A stretch of 49,936 nucleotides of DNA, taken from assembly GCA_903877095.1 (NCBI GenBank), contig CAIRCP010000030.1:1-49936 (forward strand), in the 5' to 3' direction. Origin of the DNA: an uncultured Actinomycetes bacterium. Its GTDB lineage: Bacteria; Actinomycetota; Actinomycetes; Mycobacteriales; Mycobacteriaceae. The notes under the pieces are model-generated. The model did no database searches, was not told the origin of the DNA, and saw nothing but the letters and a program-made list of their open reading frames with translations. The translations under genes were made by a program, and so were the position numbers. Below are positions 8,700-17,420 of the stretch, one piece after another. The first letter of the stretch is position 1, and each line of letters begins with the position of its first letter.

Positions 8700-10880
8700 A
8701 TGCCGATCGCACTCACCGACGACCACCGCGAACTCGGCGAGGTCGCCCGAGCATTCCTCACCGCGCAGAAGGCCAGGTGGGCGGCGCGGGAGTTGCTCGA
8801 CGCCGACGATGAGACCCGCCCGGCGTTCTGGGGTGACCTGGCCGAACTGGGCTGGCTCGGCCTGCACGTCGACGAGGCGTACGGCGGGTCGGGATTCGGC
8901 CTGCCCGAACTGGTGGTGGTCATCGACGAACTGGGCCGCGCCGTGGCACCCGGCCCGTTCGTCCCGACCGTGGTGGTCTCCGCGGTGCTCTCCGCCATCG
9001 GCAGCGACGAGCAGAAGGCCCGGCTGCTGCCTGGCTTGATCGACGGAACCCGAACCGGCGCAGTCGGTTTCGGCGGCGCTCTGACGTTTTCGGGTGATCG
9101 GGTATCCGGCGACGCCGGGGTGGTGCTGGGCGCGGCCCTGGCTGACGTGCTGCTGCTGGTTGCGGGAGACGACGTGGTGCTGGTGGAGCGCGACGCCGAC
9201 GGCGTCGTCGTGGAGGTTCCCGGCAGCCTCGACCGCACCCGCCGCTCCGGTCGCGTCACGGTGACCGACGCCGGCGCCGAGGTACTGCCGGGAGGGCGGG
9301 CTGCCGCGCAGGCGTACGCGCGCACGCTGTTCGGGGCTGAGGCCGTCGGCGGGGCGTCGGACTGTGTGGACTCCGCCGTCGAATACGCCAAGGTGCGTGA
9401 GCAATTCGGCCGGACCATCGCGACGTTCCAGGCCGTCAAGCACCATTGCGCCAACATGCTGGTGGCCTCGGAGTCGGCGCTGGCCTGCGTGTGGGACGCC
9501 GCCCGAGCGGCCGGGGAGTCCGCTGCGGACGGGGGCGCGCAGTTCCGGCTGATCGCCGCGGCCGCCGGCGCGCTCGCCTTCCCCGCCTACGTCCGCAATG
9601 CCGAACTGAACATCCAGGTGCACGGCGGCATCGGATTCACCTGGGAGCACGACGCGCATCTGCACCTGCGTCGGGCGCTGACCGTGCAGGCACTGCTCGG
9701 CGGCGACGGACCGGCCACCGACGTGTTCACCCTCACCGCGGCCGGCCTCAAGCGGTCCAACAGCCTGGACCTGCCGCCCGAGGCCGAGGAGATGCGCGCC
9801 GAGATCCGCGCGGAGGCCCAGCGCATCGCGGCGCTGGACGAGAAGGCGCAACTCGACGAGTTGATCGCCACCGGCTACGTGATGCCGCACTGGCCCAAGC
9901 CGTGGGGCCGGGCCGCCGGGGCGGTCGAGCAACTGCTGGTCGAGGAGGAGTTCGCCGCTGCCGGCGTCCAGCGCCCCGACTACGGCATCACCGGCTGGGT
10001 GATTTTGACGCTGATCCAGCACGGAACCCCTTGGCAGATAGAACGTTTCGTGGAGAAGGCGCTGCGCAAAGACGAGATCTGGTGCCAGCTGTTCTCCGAG
10101 CCGTCGGCCGGGTCGACGCCGCGGCGGTGAAGACGAAAGCCACCCGTGTCGACGGTGGCTGGAAGATCAACGGGCAGAAGGTGTGGACCTCCGGCGCGCA
10201 CTACGCCAAGCGCGGCTTAGCCACGGTGCGAACCGATTTCGACGGTCCCAAGCACGCCGGGATCACCATGGTGATCCTCGACATGTTGGCCCCCGGCGTT
10301 GAGGTGCGGCCGCTGCGTCAGATCACCGGCGGCAAGGAATTCAACGAGGTCTTTCTTCAACGACGTCTTCGTGCCCGACGAGGACATCGTCGGCGAGCCC
10401 AACGCCGGCTGGACCGTCGCACGGGCGACGCTGGGCAATGAGCGGGTCAGCATTGGCGGGGGAGCAGGCGGCATCGCGCCGGCCTCGGCCTGGCTGGTGC
10501 ACCTGGTCCAGACCCACGGTGACCGGATGGCCGGCGCCGTGCAACGGGTGGGCCGCTTCGTGGCCGACGACCACGCGCTGCGCCTGCTGAACCTGCGCCG
10601 CGCAGCGCGCAGCATTGCCGGTGCGGGCCCAGGCGCTGGTCCTAGTCTCGAAGGCAACATCACCAAACTCAAACTGGCCGAACATTTCGGCGAGCAGGGC
10701 GCCATCGCCGCCGCACTCGTCGGCCCCGAACTCGCCCTGGAGGGCGGCGAAGGCGCTCTGGCCGCGCGGGCTGCCATGGGTGCGCGCGGCATGGCGATCG
10801 CCGGCGGCACCTCGGAGGTGGCCCGCAATCAGATCGCCGAACGCATCCTCGGCATGCCCCGCGACCCGCTGATCAAGTGA
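8700..10880 (+). pseudogene. Double-length acyl-CoA dehydrogenase (FadE22-like) with two compensating frameshifts
   Basis: Read through, this would be a 726-residue tandem acyl-CoA dehydrogenase, close to the length I recall for M. tuberculosis FadE22 (721). The ATG at 8700 follows GGAGGG. The first frame holds a complete ACAD unit (IQVHGGIGFTWEHDAHLHLR near residue 305) and the start of a second. At about 10113 one base is missing (the expected SEP-GSDAAAV motif becomes STPRR-stop at 10130). About 240 bases later, near 10353, one extra T in a TTT run restores the original frame (EVFFNDVFVPDED). The roughly 80 codons in between are well conserved in the shifted frame. As written, the first product stops at 476 residues. 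This is either a very recent mutation pair or base-calling error. Confidence 0.8.
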
Positions 10881-10890
10881 GCCCGAAACC

Positions 10891-10902
10891 CTGAGCGCTC
10901 AG
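10891..10902. terminator. Palindrome between convergent fadE genes
   Basis: CTGAGCGCTCAG is a perfect 12-bp palindrome lying across the stop codon of the leftward acyl-CoA dehydrogenase and 10 bp after the rightward one. It could act in termination for both, but it has no spare loop and no U-tract, so support is weak. Confidence 0.25.
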
Positions 10903-12680
10903 TCCTTGAGTTCGTAGGTGCCGCTGTAGGACAGCACCTCGCCGACGAACACGTCCTCGGCGGCCCGGTTGATCACCGGCTTGCGCACGATGGACAGCGC
11001 GTTCTTGGCCTGGTCGTCGGTGGCCGAGCCCTGACCGTGCAGTTCCACCGCGTAGGTCGACATGTCGTTGACGAACACCGCGACCATCCGGTCGATGTGC
11101 GACTCGGTGAGGTCGGACAGGTCGCTGACCGAACCCGGCCGGGTCTGCCCGTGATCCAGGGCGAGCGCGGCCGACTCCAGGATCAGCTGGGAGTAGACGA
11201 TCTGGGTGAACAGCTGTCCGAGCACCTGCAGGTAGTCGAGGTCCTTCTGCTGGTCCTCGGTCGGCGGGGCGGTGAGCACCAACTGGGTGAAGGCGTCGAT
11301 CTGCTCGCGGAACACCGCGACGTTGGGCAGATGCGCGAACCGGTCGAACGCCGGGCGCCAGTCGCCGAACCCGACGGAGCCCAAGCCCTTTGCCGGACCC
11401 TGATGGAACAGGTAGGCGTCGTCGGCGGCGTCCTGGCGCACCGGGATCTCCGGGTAGTCCTGCGCCGCGCCGTGCGCCGCACCGAGGTAGCGGGGCATGA
11501 ACTTGAGCACCAGGGCGATGTTGACATGCACGGTGCCCTCCAGCTTGGGCAGCGCCCGGATGTCGGAGGCGGCCCGGCTGAAGTAGGTGTCGCGCTCGAA
11601 CCCGCGGGCGGCGATCACATCCCACAGCAGGTCGATGACGCGTTCGCCCTCGCTGGTGACCTTGGCCTTGGTGATCGGGTTGAACAGCAGGAAACGACGG
11701 TCGTCCTCGCTGGCGCTGCGGAAGTAATCGGTCGAGCGGGCGGCGAAGATCTTCATCGCCACCAGGCGGGCGTAGGCGTCGGCCAGCATCCGTCGCACAT
11801 GCGGGAACTCGGTGACCCGATTGCCGTAGAGGATCCGGTTGTGGGCGTGCGTGACGGCCTCGTAGAACGCGTGCTCGCTGATGCCGATGCTGGCCCAGCC
11901 GAGGTTGACCTTGCCGACGTTGACGGTGCCCAGTGCGGCGTCGAAGGCCGCCTTGCCGACGTGCAGGATGTCGCCGGGCGCCACCGGGTAGTCGTGCAGG
12001 TTGAACGCCGCGACGAACATCTGTCCGGCGACGACGTTCTTGAGCAACTCGTATCCGGAGTGGCTCGGGTCAACCAGGAAGAAGACGTGCTCGCCGGGGT
12101 GCTCGGGATCGTCGTCGGCGAACTTGCCGTAGACCGACAGCCGGCCGGCGGCGTTGCCGTTGCCGATGTACCACTTGCCGCCGCTGGCGGAGAAGCCGTC
12201 AGCCGTGCGGCGCAGGATCATGTCCGAGGAGTAGATGTCGGCGCCGTGGTCGCGCTCGGACAGGCCGAACCCGAAGATGTTGCCCTCGTCCAGAAGCTTC
12301 GCCACCTCGACGCGGGCCGCGTCGTTGTCGCTCAGCCACACCGGTCCCAGGCCCAGGACCGACACCTGCCAGGCGTACCAGTGCGCCAGCGAGTAGAAGC
12401 CCAGGATCTCGTTGAGTTCGTTGATCCGGGCCAGGTCCCAGCGGGCGTCGTCGTTGCCGACCAGCGCGCCGACCTCGGCCGGGGTGGCGAAGGTCGAGAA
12501 GATCTTCTTCTGGGCGACCAGGTCGAGGTAGTCGGTGTACCACTCGCCGGAGTAGTACTCCTCCTTGTTCTTCGCCAGGCCCTTGGTCTCGAAGAAGTCG
12601 ACCAGCGCCAGCAGCTTTTCGCGGGTTACCTCGTCGAACGAGGTGGGGTTGTACGTCGCGGGATTGAAGAGCAAAGCCAT
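10899..12680 (-). CDS. Acyl-CoA dehydrogenase, long form
   Basis: 593 residues from ATG 12680 (MALLFNPATYNPTSFDEVTR). An upstream extension of the frame is antisense to the SIMPL gene and rejected. Middle-domain ACAD features are clear: FGFGLSERDHGADIYSSDM, then SGGKWYIGNGNAAG. The C-terminal helical domain carries FPHVRRMLADAYARLVAMK. The protein is longer than ordinary 380 to 400 residue FadE enzymes, with about 190 extra C-terminal residues rich in helices, resembling the long FadE5-like class only in size. The substrate is unknown. It converges on the fadE22-like gene with 18 bp between stops. Confidence 0.85.
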   Translation of the reverse strand: MALLFNPATYNPTSFDEVTREKLLALVDFFETKGLAKNKEEYYSGEWYTDYLDLVAQKKIFSTFATPAEVGALVGNDDARWDLARINELNEILGFYSLAHWYAWQVSVLGLGPVWLSDNDAARVEVAKLLDEGNIFGFGLSERDHGADIYSSDMILRRTADGFSASGGKWYIGNGNAAGRLSVYGKFADDDPEHPGEHVFFLVDPSHSGYELLKNVVAGQMFVAAFNLHDYPVAPGDILHVGKAAFDAALGTVNVGKVNLGWASIGISEHAFYEAVTHAHNRILYGNRVTEFPHVRRMLADAYARLVAMKIFAARSTDYFRSASEDDRRFLLFNPITKAKVTSEGERVIDLLWDVIAARGFERDTYFSRAASDIRALPKLEGTVHVNIALVLKFMPRYLGAAHGAAQDYPEIPVRQDAADDAYLFHQGPAKGLGSVGFGDWRPAFDRFAHLPNVAVFREQIDAFTQLVLTAPPTEDQQKDLDYLQVLGQLFTQIVYSQLILESAALALDHGQTRPGSVSDLSDLTESHIDRMVAVFVNDMSTYAVELHGQGSATDDQAKNALSIVRKPVINRAAEDVFVGEVLSYSGTYELKD

Positions 12681-12758
12681 GGCGACAAGGGTAGGGCTGG
12701 ACGATCCCGGACGCCAATTGGCTGACGGCTCTACTGTGTCCGGTTCTACTGTGGCCCC

Positions 12759-13421
12759 ATGGCACCCGTCGAGATCTCCGTACGCGGCTCGCACACCGTT
12801 GCGCTGGCCCCGCAGCAGGCGACCGTCTACGCCACCGTGGTGGCCGACGGACCCGAACCCCACCCGGTGTTCGACGCGGTCGCCACCGCTCTTGCGGAGG
12901 TCACCCGTTCGCTGGAATCCCGCCATGACACCTCGGACGGCCCGGTGACGACGTTCGCCGTCGAGCAGGTGCAACGGGGCTCGCACCGGCCGTACCACCC
13001 CGAGGGCAGACAGCTTCCGCTGGTGCACACCGCCACGGTGACGATCACGGCGACATTCACCGACTTCGACGACCTGGCCGCCTGGGTGGGCTGGTCGGCC
13101 GGTGTGCCGGGACTGGGGGTCGCGCACATCGACTGGACGCTGACCGAAGCGACCCGACTGGAGGCCGAGCGCGGCACGCGGATCGAAGCGGTTCGCGACG
13201 CCAGGCGGCGTGCCCAGGACTACGCCGACGCGCTGAGCTTGGGTCCGGTTGCAGTCCACAGCATCAGTGACCCCGGAACCGGCGGGCCGGCGATGCCCAA
13301 GGTGATGATGGCCCGGGCGATGTCGGACGCGGGCGGCCCCCCGCAGATCTCCCTGCGGCCCGACGAGGTCGAGATCCAGGCTCAGGTCGAAGCGACGTTC
13401 GTGGTCGGCGGATGTGGCTGA
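12759..13421 (+). CDS. SIMPL-domain (DUF541) protein
   Basis: 220 residues from ATG 12759. The SIMPL/DUF541 pattern is visible: an opening ISVRGSHTVALAPQQATVYATV strand, a central ...VEQVQRGSHRPY segment, the LTEATRLEAERGTRIEAVRDA helix and ARRRAQDYADALSLG, followed by the closing LRPDEVEIQAQVEATF strand. Unlike many SIMPL proteins it lacks a signal peptide, so it is predicted cytoplasmic. Function of the family is poorly known. It diverges from the long acyl-CoA dehydrogenase (78 bp apart) and its stop lies 47 bp before the first MASE1 phosphatase. Confidence 0.8.
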   Translation: MAPVEISVRGSHTVALAPQQATVYATVVADGPEPHPVFDAVATALAEVTRSLESRHDTSDGPVTTFAVEQVQRGSHRPYHPEGRQLPLVHTATVTITATFTDFDDLAAWVGWSAGVPGLGVAHIDWTLTEATRLEAERGTRIEAVRDARRRAQDYADALSLGPVAVHSISDPGTGGPAMPKVMMARAMSDAGGPPQISLRPDEVEIQAQVEATFVVGGCG

Positions 13422-13470
13422 GCGCGGCGGGCAGGAGCGAAGCGACCGGGGGGATAATCAGCGCGGCGTG

Positions 13471-15111
13471 ATGCCGTCACGTCCGGGGTTGGCCGGCTGG
13501 GTGCGGACGCTCGGGCTGTTTCTCGCCGTCCTCGTCGGCTACCTGGCCGGTGCCCTGTTGTCGTATAAGGCGTTCGGCGCCTCCGAACTCGGTCCGGCGT
13601 TCTTCCCACCCGCCGGTGTCACCGTGGCGGCGATGCTGCTCAGTCCGCGTCGACGATGGCCCGCGGTGGTTGCCGCGATCGTGATCGCCGAGGTTGCCGT
13701 CGACTTGTACGCCGGCTTTGAGCACACCGCGATCGCCGGGTACGTCGCGGCCGACTGCGTGGAACCGCTTGTCGGCGCCTCCGTCGCTTTGGCATGGCGC
13801 AAGGGGGTCCCGGACCTGCGCAGGCGGCGGGATCTGTTGCGGTTCGTCGCCGGAGCGGGCCTGGCCGGCCCGTCCGTCGGCGGGCTCATCGGCGGTGGCG
13901 CGGTGGCGGTGCATTACGGGGTGGGCTGGCCGAGTGCGGCACTGCACTGGTTCGCTGCCGATGCCATCGGCGTACTGGTGGTGGCCGCTCCGATTCTGCT
14001 GTGGCCCAAACAGTTCGGCGTGCTCCGGCAACGGCCGGCAGAAGCCTTCGGCATCCTGGGCACCACGGCGGCGCTGTCCTGGCTGGCGATCTGGACCGGG
14101 CTGTCGCCGTCGCTGCTGATCCTGCCGGTGCTGGCGTGGGCCGCATTACGGCTCGACGTGCTCGGGGCCGCACTGGCCGGTGCGGCGGCGGCGTTCGCCG
14201 CGAATCTGCGGGCGGCGTCGGGGCTGAGCCTGTTCGAGGGGGTCAATCTCTCGCCGGCGGGCCGGCTGGCGCTGATCCAGGTGCTCATCGCCGTCAATGT
14301 GTTGCTGGCCATGCTCATCGCTCAGGAGAGTGCCGCGCGACGAGAGGCGGCGCGGGGCCGCGCCGTCGAACGGCTGGAGCGCCGACGCCTGCAGTCGATG
14401 GCCCAGGTGTTGCGGTCGGCGGCGCACCCGGAAGCGCCCGCCGACGTTCCCGGGGTGGAATACCAGGCTTTCTACCGGGCCGCCGAGGGGGCCGACGGCC
14501 TCGGCGGTGACTGGTATTCGGTGCTGCCGTTGGGTGCGCACCAGATCTATCTGGCCGTCGGGGACGTGGTCGGACACGGTTTGAAAGCGGTCGAGGACAT
14601 GGCGCAGTTGCGCAGCGCCGGCAACGCCTATGCCCATCAGGGGCTGCGGCCGGCGGAACTGCTGACCGAGCTGAATCGCTTCGCCGGCCACGTCACGCGG
14701 GGCGAGTTCGCGACCACCCTCGTCGCGCTGCTGGACCAGCCGGCGGGAACTCTGACGTACGCCTCGGCCGGGCATCCGCCCGCGCTGCTGCGCCGGGCGG
14801 ACACCGGCACGGTGGTCCGGCTCGATAGAGCCAGCGGCCCGGTGCTGGGGCCGCTCGACGACGTGACCTACGGCGAAGCCACCGTGATCGTCCGTCCCGG
14901 CGACGTCGTCGTGCTCTACACCGACGGTCTGGTCGAGCACGGCCACCGCCAGGTCGGCGTCGGCATCGACCACCTTGAGCGGGTTCTCGCCTCCTGGCCG
15001 CCGGAGGCGTTGCTGGACTCGGACGCGCTGGCCGCGGATGTGGCCCCATGGCCGCATCCGGACGATGTCTGTTTACTGGTCCTCAGGGTCGGTGACTGCG
15101 GTGTCTTGTGA
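13471..15111 (+). CDS. MASE1-SpoIIE protein phosphatase, copy 1 (no GAF)
   Basis: 546 residues from ATG 13471 (a GTG directly before it is also possible; a start at 13414 would overlap the SIMPL gene). Residues 1 to about 290 are a MASE1-type integral membrane sensor with the family's GPAFFPPAGVTVAAMLL and ADAIGVLVVAAPILLWPK motifs. After a short helical linker comes a PPM/SpoIIE phosphatase (about 325 to 545) with all metal-binding motifs: GGDWYSV (about 345), VGDVVGHGLKAVED, SAGHPPALLRR, LYTDGLVEHG (about 481) and PDDVCLLVLR. Such enzymes usually dephosphorylate anti-sigma-factor antagonists. Unlike copies 2 and 3 it has no GAF domain. No anti-sigma or STAS gene is in the window, so the target is encoded elsewhere. 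Confidence 0.88.
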   Translation: MPSRPGLAGWVRTLGLFLAVLVGYLAGALLSYKAFGASELGPAFFPPAGVTVAAMLLSPRRRWPAVVAAIVIAEVAVDLYAGFEHTAIAGYVAADCVEPLVGASVALAWRKGVPDLRRRRDLLRFVAGAGLAGPSVGGLIGGGAVAVHYGVGWPSAALHWFAADAIGVLVVAAPILLWPKQFGVLRQRPAEAFGILGTTAALSWLAIWTGLSPSLLILPVLAWAALRLDVLGAALAGAAAAFAANLRAASGLSLFEGVNLSPAGRLALIQVLIAVNVLLAMLIAQESAARREAARGRAVERLERRRLQSMAQVLRSAAHPEAPADVPGVEYQAFYRAAEGADGLGGDWYSVLPLGAHQIYLAVGDVVGHGLKAVEDMAQLRSAGNAYAHQGLRPAELLTELNRFAGHVTRGEFATTLVALLDQPAGTLTYASAGHPPALLRRADTGTVVRLDRASGPVLGPLDDVTYGEATVIVRPGDVVVLYTDGLVEHGHRQVGVGIDHLERVLASWPPEALLDSDALAADVAPWPHPDDVCLLVLRVGDCGVL

Positions 15112-15221
15112 CGTTAGTCTCTGGCGCGGCGATCAACGCAGGTCCGTACGCCGATGACCGACAGGTAAACTCGCCCGGTGACTCTGCGGGGGCGTGACCT
15201 GGGCCGCGCTGTGTCTCTCGC

Positions 15222-17378
15222 ATGACGCGCATGTCACGCGACCTCAGTTCCGTCCGCCGGCGGCGCCTGCGGAGCGACGTCGCCGTCGTCACGGCGGTGT
15301 TCCTCGCCTTCGCTTTCTTTGCGACGGTGTCGTGGGAGTCCTTTGGATCATGGGGCGGGCCGTCCTTCTTCTACCCGGCGGCCGGAGTCACGTCCGCAGC
15401 CATGATGCTCAGCCGCCGCGCCTTGTGGCCCGGCATCGCCGCGGCACTGGTCGCCGCCGAGATCCTCGTGGACACCTGGTTCGGAAGCGAGCTGTGGGCG
15501 GCTGCCGGCTTCGCCGCGGCCAACGTCGTCGAGCCGATGATCGGGGCCACGCTGGTGCTTGCCTGGTGCGGTGGCCGGCCCGACCTGCGCACGCGCCACG
15601 ATTTCGCCCGGTTCATCGCAGGCGCGTGCTTGATCGCGCCGGTTTTCGGCGCGGTGATCGGCGGAACGGTCAGTTCCATCCACGACGCGTCGCCCTGGCT
15701 GCGGGCGACGATGACCTGGTGGGCCGGCGACGCGCTGGGTGTCCTGGTGATGGCGTCACCGATTCTGCTGTGGCGGCTGCAGTCCTACATCGTTCGGCGG
15801 CGGCCCGGGGAGCTGGCCGGGGTGCTGGCGGTGACCAGCATCTTGTCGGTCGCCACGTTCTGGACGGATTTCCCGCCAACGATTCTCATCCTGCCGGTGC
15901 TCGCCATCGCGGCGTTTCGCCTCGACATGCTCGGTGCCGCGATCGGAGGCGCCGTGGCGGCCTTCCTGGCCAACGTCATGTCGACCCGCGGGCGCGGCCT
16001 GTTCATCAACGCCAACATCAGTGAGGGAGCGCAGGTCGCCCTCACGCAGATCTACGTCGCGGTCATCGTGGTCTTCGCGATGCTGATCGCCCAGGAGGCC
16101 GCCGCGCGGGCCAACGCCGTGCAGGAACGGGAAGCCGAGCGCCGCGAGCGGATCCGGTTGGAGACGCTGTCCCGACTGGCCCACCAGCTGTCCGCGGCAT
16201 TGACGCCCGAGGACATCGGCCGGGCACTGGAGGGCCACATCCTCAACGAGGCCGGCGCCCGGGCGCTCAACCTTGGTCTGCTCAGTTCCAACGGCCGCAC
16301 CCTGGAGTGGGTGACCAGGTCCGGTTACCCGGCGTCGGTGATCCGGGAGTTCGCCGGCGGAGTCCCGATGCTGCAACGGAGCGTGGCCACCGACGTCGTC
16401 CGCCTCGGCACGCCGATCAACATCCGCTCGGTGTCGGAGTACACCGACACCTATCCGCACATGGCGCGGTGGTCGGAGCTCAGCGGTGCGCAGTCAGTGG
16501 TCGGCTGGCCGCTGAGTTCGGGGGGCGATCCTTTCGGGGCGCTGATCCTGGTGTGGACCGAGCCGCAGCAACTGGGCCAGGCGCAACTGGCCTACATCTC
16601 CGCGGTGGCCACCATGGTGAGCCAGGCCCTGGTGCGCGCCAAGGTGTACGCCGACGAGCACGCACGGGCGTCGGTGCTGCATTCCGTGGCGCAACCCGTT
16701 TCGCAAGTGGACACCGTCGGACTCGAGTACAACGCCCTGTATCAGCCCTCCGACGAGGAGTACGGAGTCGGCGGCGACTGGTACAGCGTGGTGGCGCTTC
16801 CCGACGGCCGCACCTACCTGTCCGTCGGCGATGTCATTGGGCACGGATTGCCGTCGGTGGAAGACATGGCGCAGTTACGGACCAGCGGGAATGCCTATGC
16901 GCACCAGGGGATGTCGGCCGCGCAGGTACTCAATGAGCTGAATCGCTTCGCCGCCCACCAGATTCGCGGCGAGTTCGCGACCAACCTGGTGGCGATCTTC
17001 GATCCCGTGTCCTCGTCGCTGTCCTACAGTTCCGCCGGGCACCCGCCGGCGCTGTTGCGCCGGGCGGACTCCGGCGACGTCGTCCAACTCGCCGAGGCCA
17101 CCGGACCCATGCTTGGACCGTTCGACGACACGATCTACGTGCAGAGCACGGTGCCGGTCGGACCGGGCGACGTCCTGGTCATGTACACCGACGGCCTGGT
17201 CGAGCATCACGACGGGAACCTGCGAACCGGGATCGCCCATCTGGAAAAGGTCGTCGGCGCCTGGCCGCCGGAAGCCCTGCTGGACTGCGCGGCGCTGGCG
17301 CAGGACGTCGCCCCCGCGCCGTACGCCGACGATCTCTGCCTGCTGGTGGTGCGCTTCGGGCCCGCCAGCGTCGGTTGA
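15222..17378 (+). CDS. MASE1-GAF-SpoIIE protein phosphatase, copy 2
   Basis: 718 residues from ATG 15222 (a second ATG, MSRDLSS, lies three codons in). The MASE1 membrane domain covers about residues 20 to 290 (GPSFFYPAAGVTSAAMMLSR; WWAGDALGVLVMASPILLW). A basic coiled stretch (QEREAERRERIRLE) leads into a GAF domain (about 310 to 465). The C-terminal SpoIIE phosphatase has GGDWYSV (about 517), VGDVIGHGLPSVEDMAQLR, YSSAGHPPALLRR, MYTDGLVEHH (about 653) and ADDLCLLVVR, so it should be catalytically active. It lies 110 bp after copy 1 and 42 bp before copy 3, all reading rightward. The ligand sensed by MASE1 or GAF is unknown. Confidence 0.9.
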   Translation: MTRMSRDLSSVRRRRLRSDVAVVTAVFLAFAFFATVSWESFGSWGGPSFFYPAAGVTSAAMMLSRRALWPGIAAALVAAEILVDTWFGSELWAAAGFAAANVVEPMIGATLVLAWCGGRPDLRTRHDFARFIAGACLIAPVFGAVIGGTVSSIHDASPWLRATMTWWAGDALGVLVMASPILLWRLQSYIVRRRPGELAGVLAVTSILSVATFWTDFPPTILILPVLAIAAFRLDMLGAAIGGAVAAFLANVMSTRGRGLFINANISEGAQVALTQIYVAVIVVFAMLIAQEAAARANAVQEREAERRERIRLETLSRLAHQLSAALTPEDIGRALEGHILNEAGARALNLGLLSSNGRTLEWVTRSGYPASVIREFAGGVPMLQRSVATDVVRLGTPINIRSVSEYTDTYPHMARWSELSGAQSVVGWPLSSGGDPFGALILVWTEPQQLGQAQLAYISAVATMVSQALVRAKVYADEHARASVLHSVAQPVSQVDTVGLEYNALYQPSDEEYGVGGDWYSVVALPDGRTYLSVGDVIGHGLPSVEDMAQLRTSGNAYAHQGMSAAQVLNELNRFAAHQIRGEFATNLVAIFDPVSSSLSYSSAGHPPALLRRADSGDVVQLAEATGPMLGPFDDTIYVQSTVPVGPGDVLVMYTDGLVEHHDGNLRTGIAHLEKVVGAWPPEALLDCAALAQDVAPAPYADDLCLLVVRFGPASVG

Positions 17379-17420
17379 CGAAGCGGCGGGACGGCCCGTC
17401 GGGTTCTATAGGCTTCCCGC

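Noticed and set aside
11037..12725. 562-codon plus-strand frame opposite the long acyl-CoA dehydrogenase
   Set aside because: High G+C keeps the antisense frame open; the minus strand encodes a full conserved enzyme.
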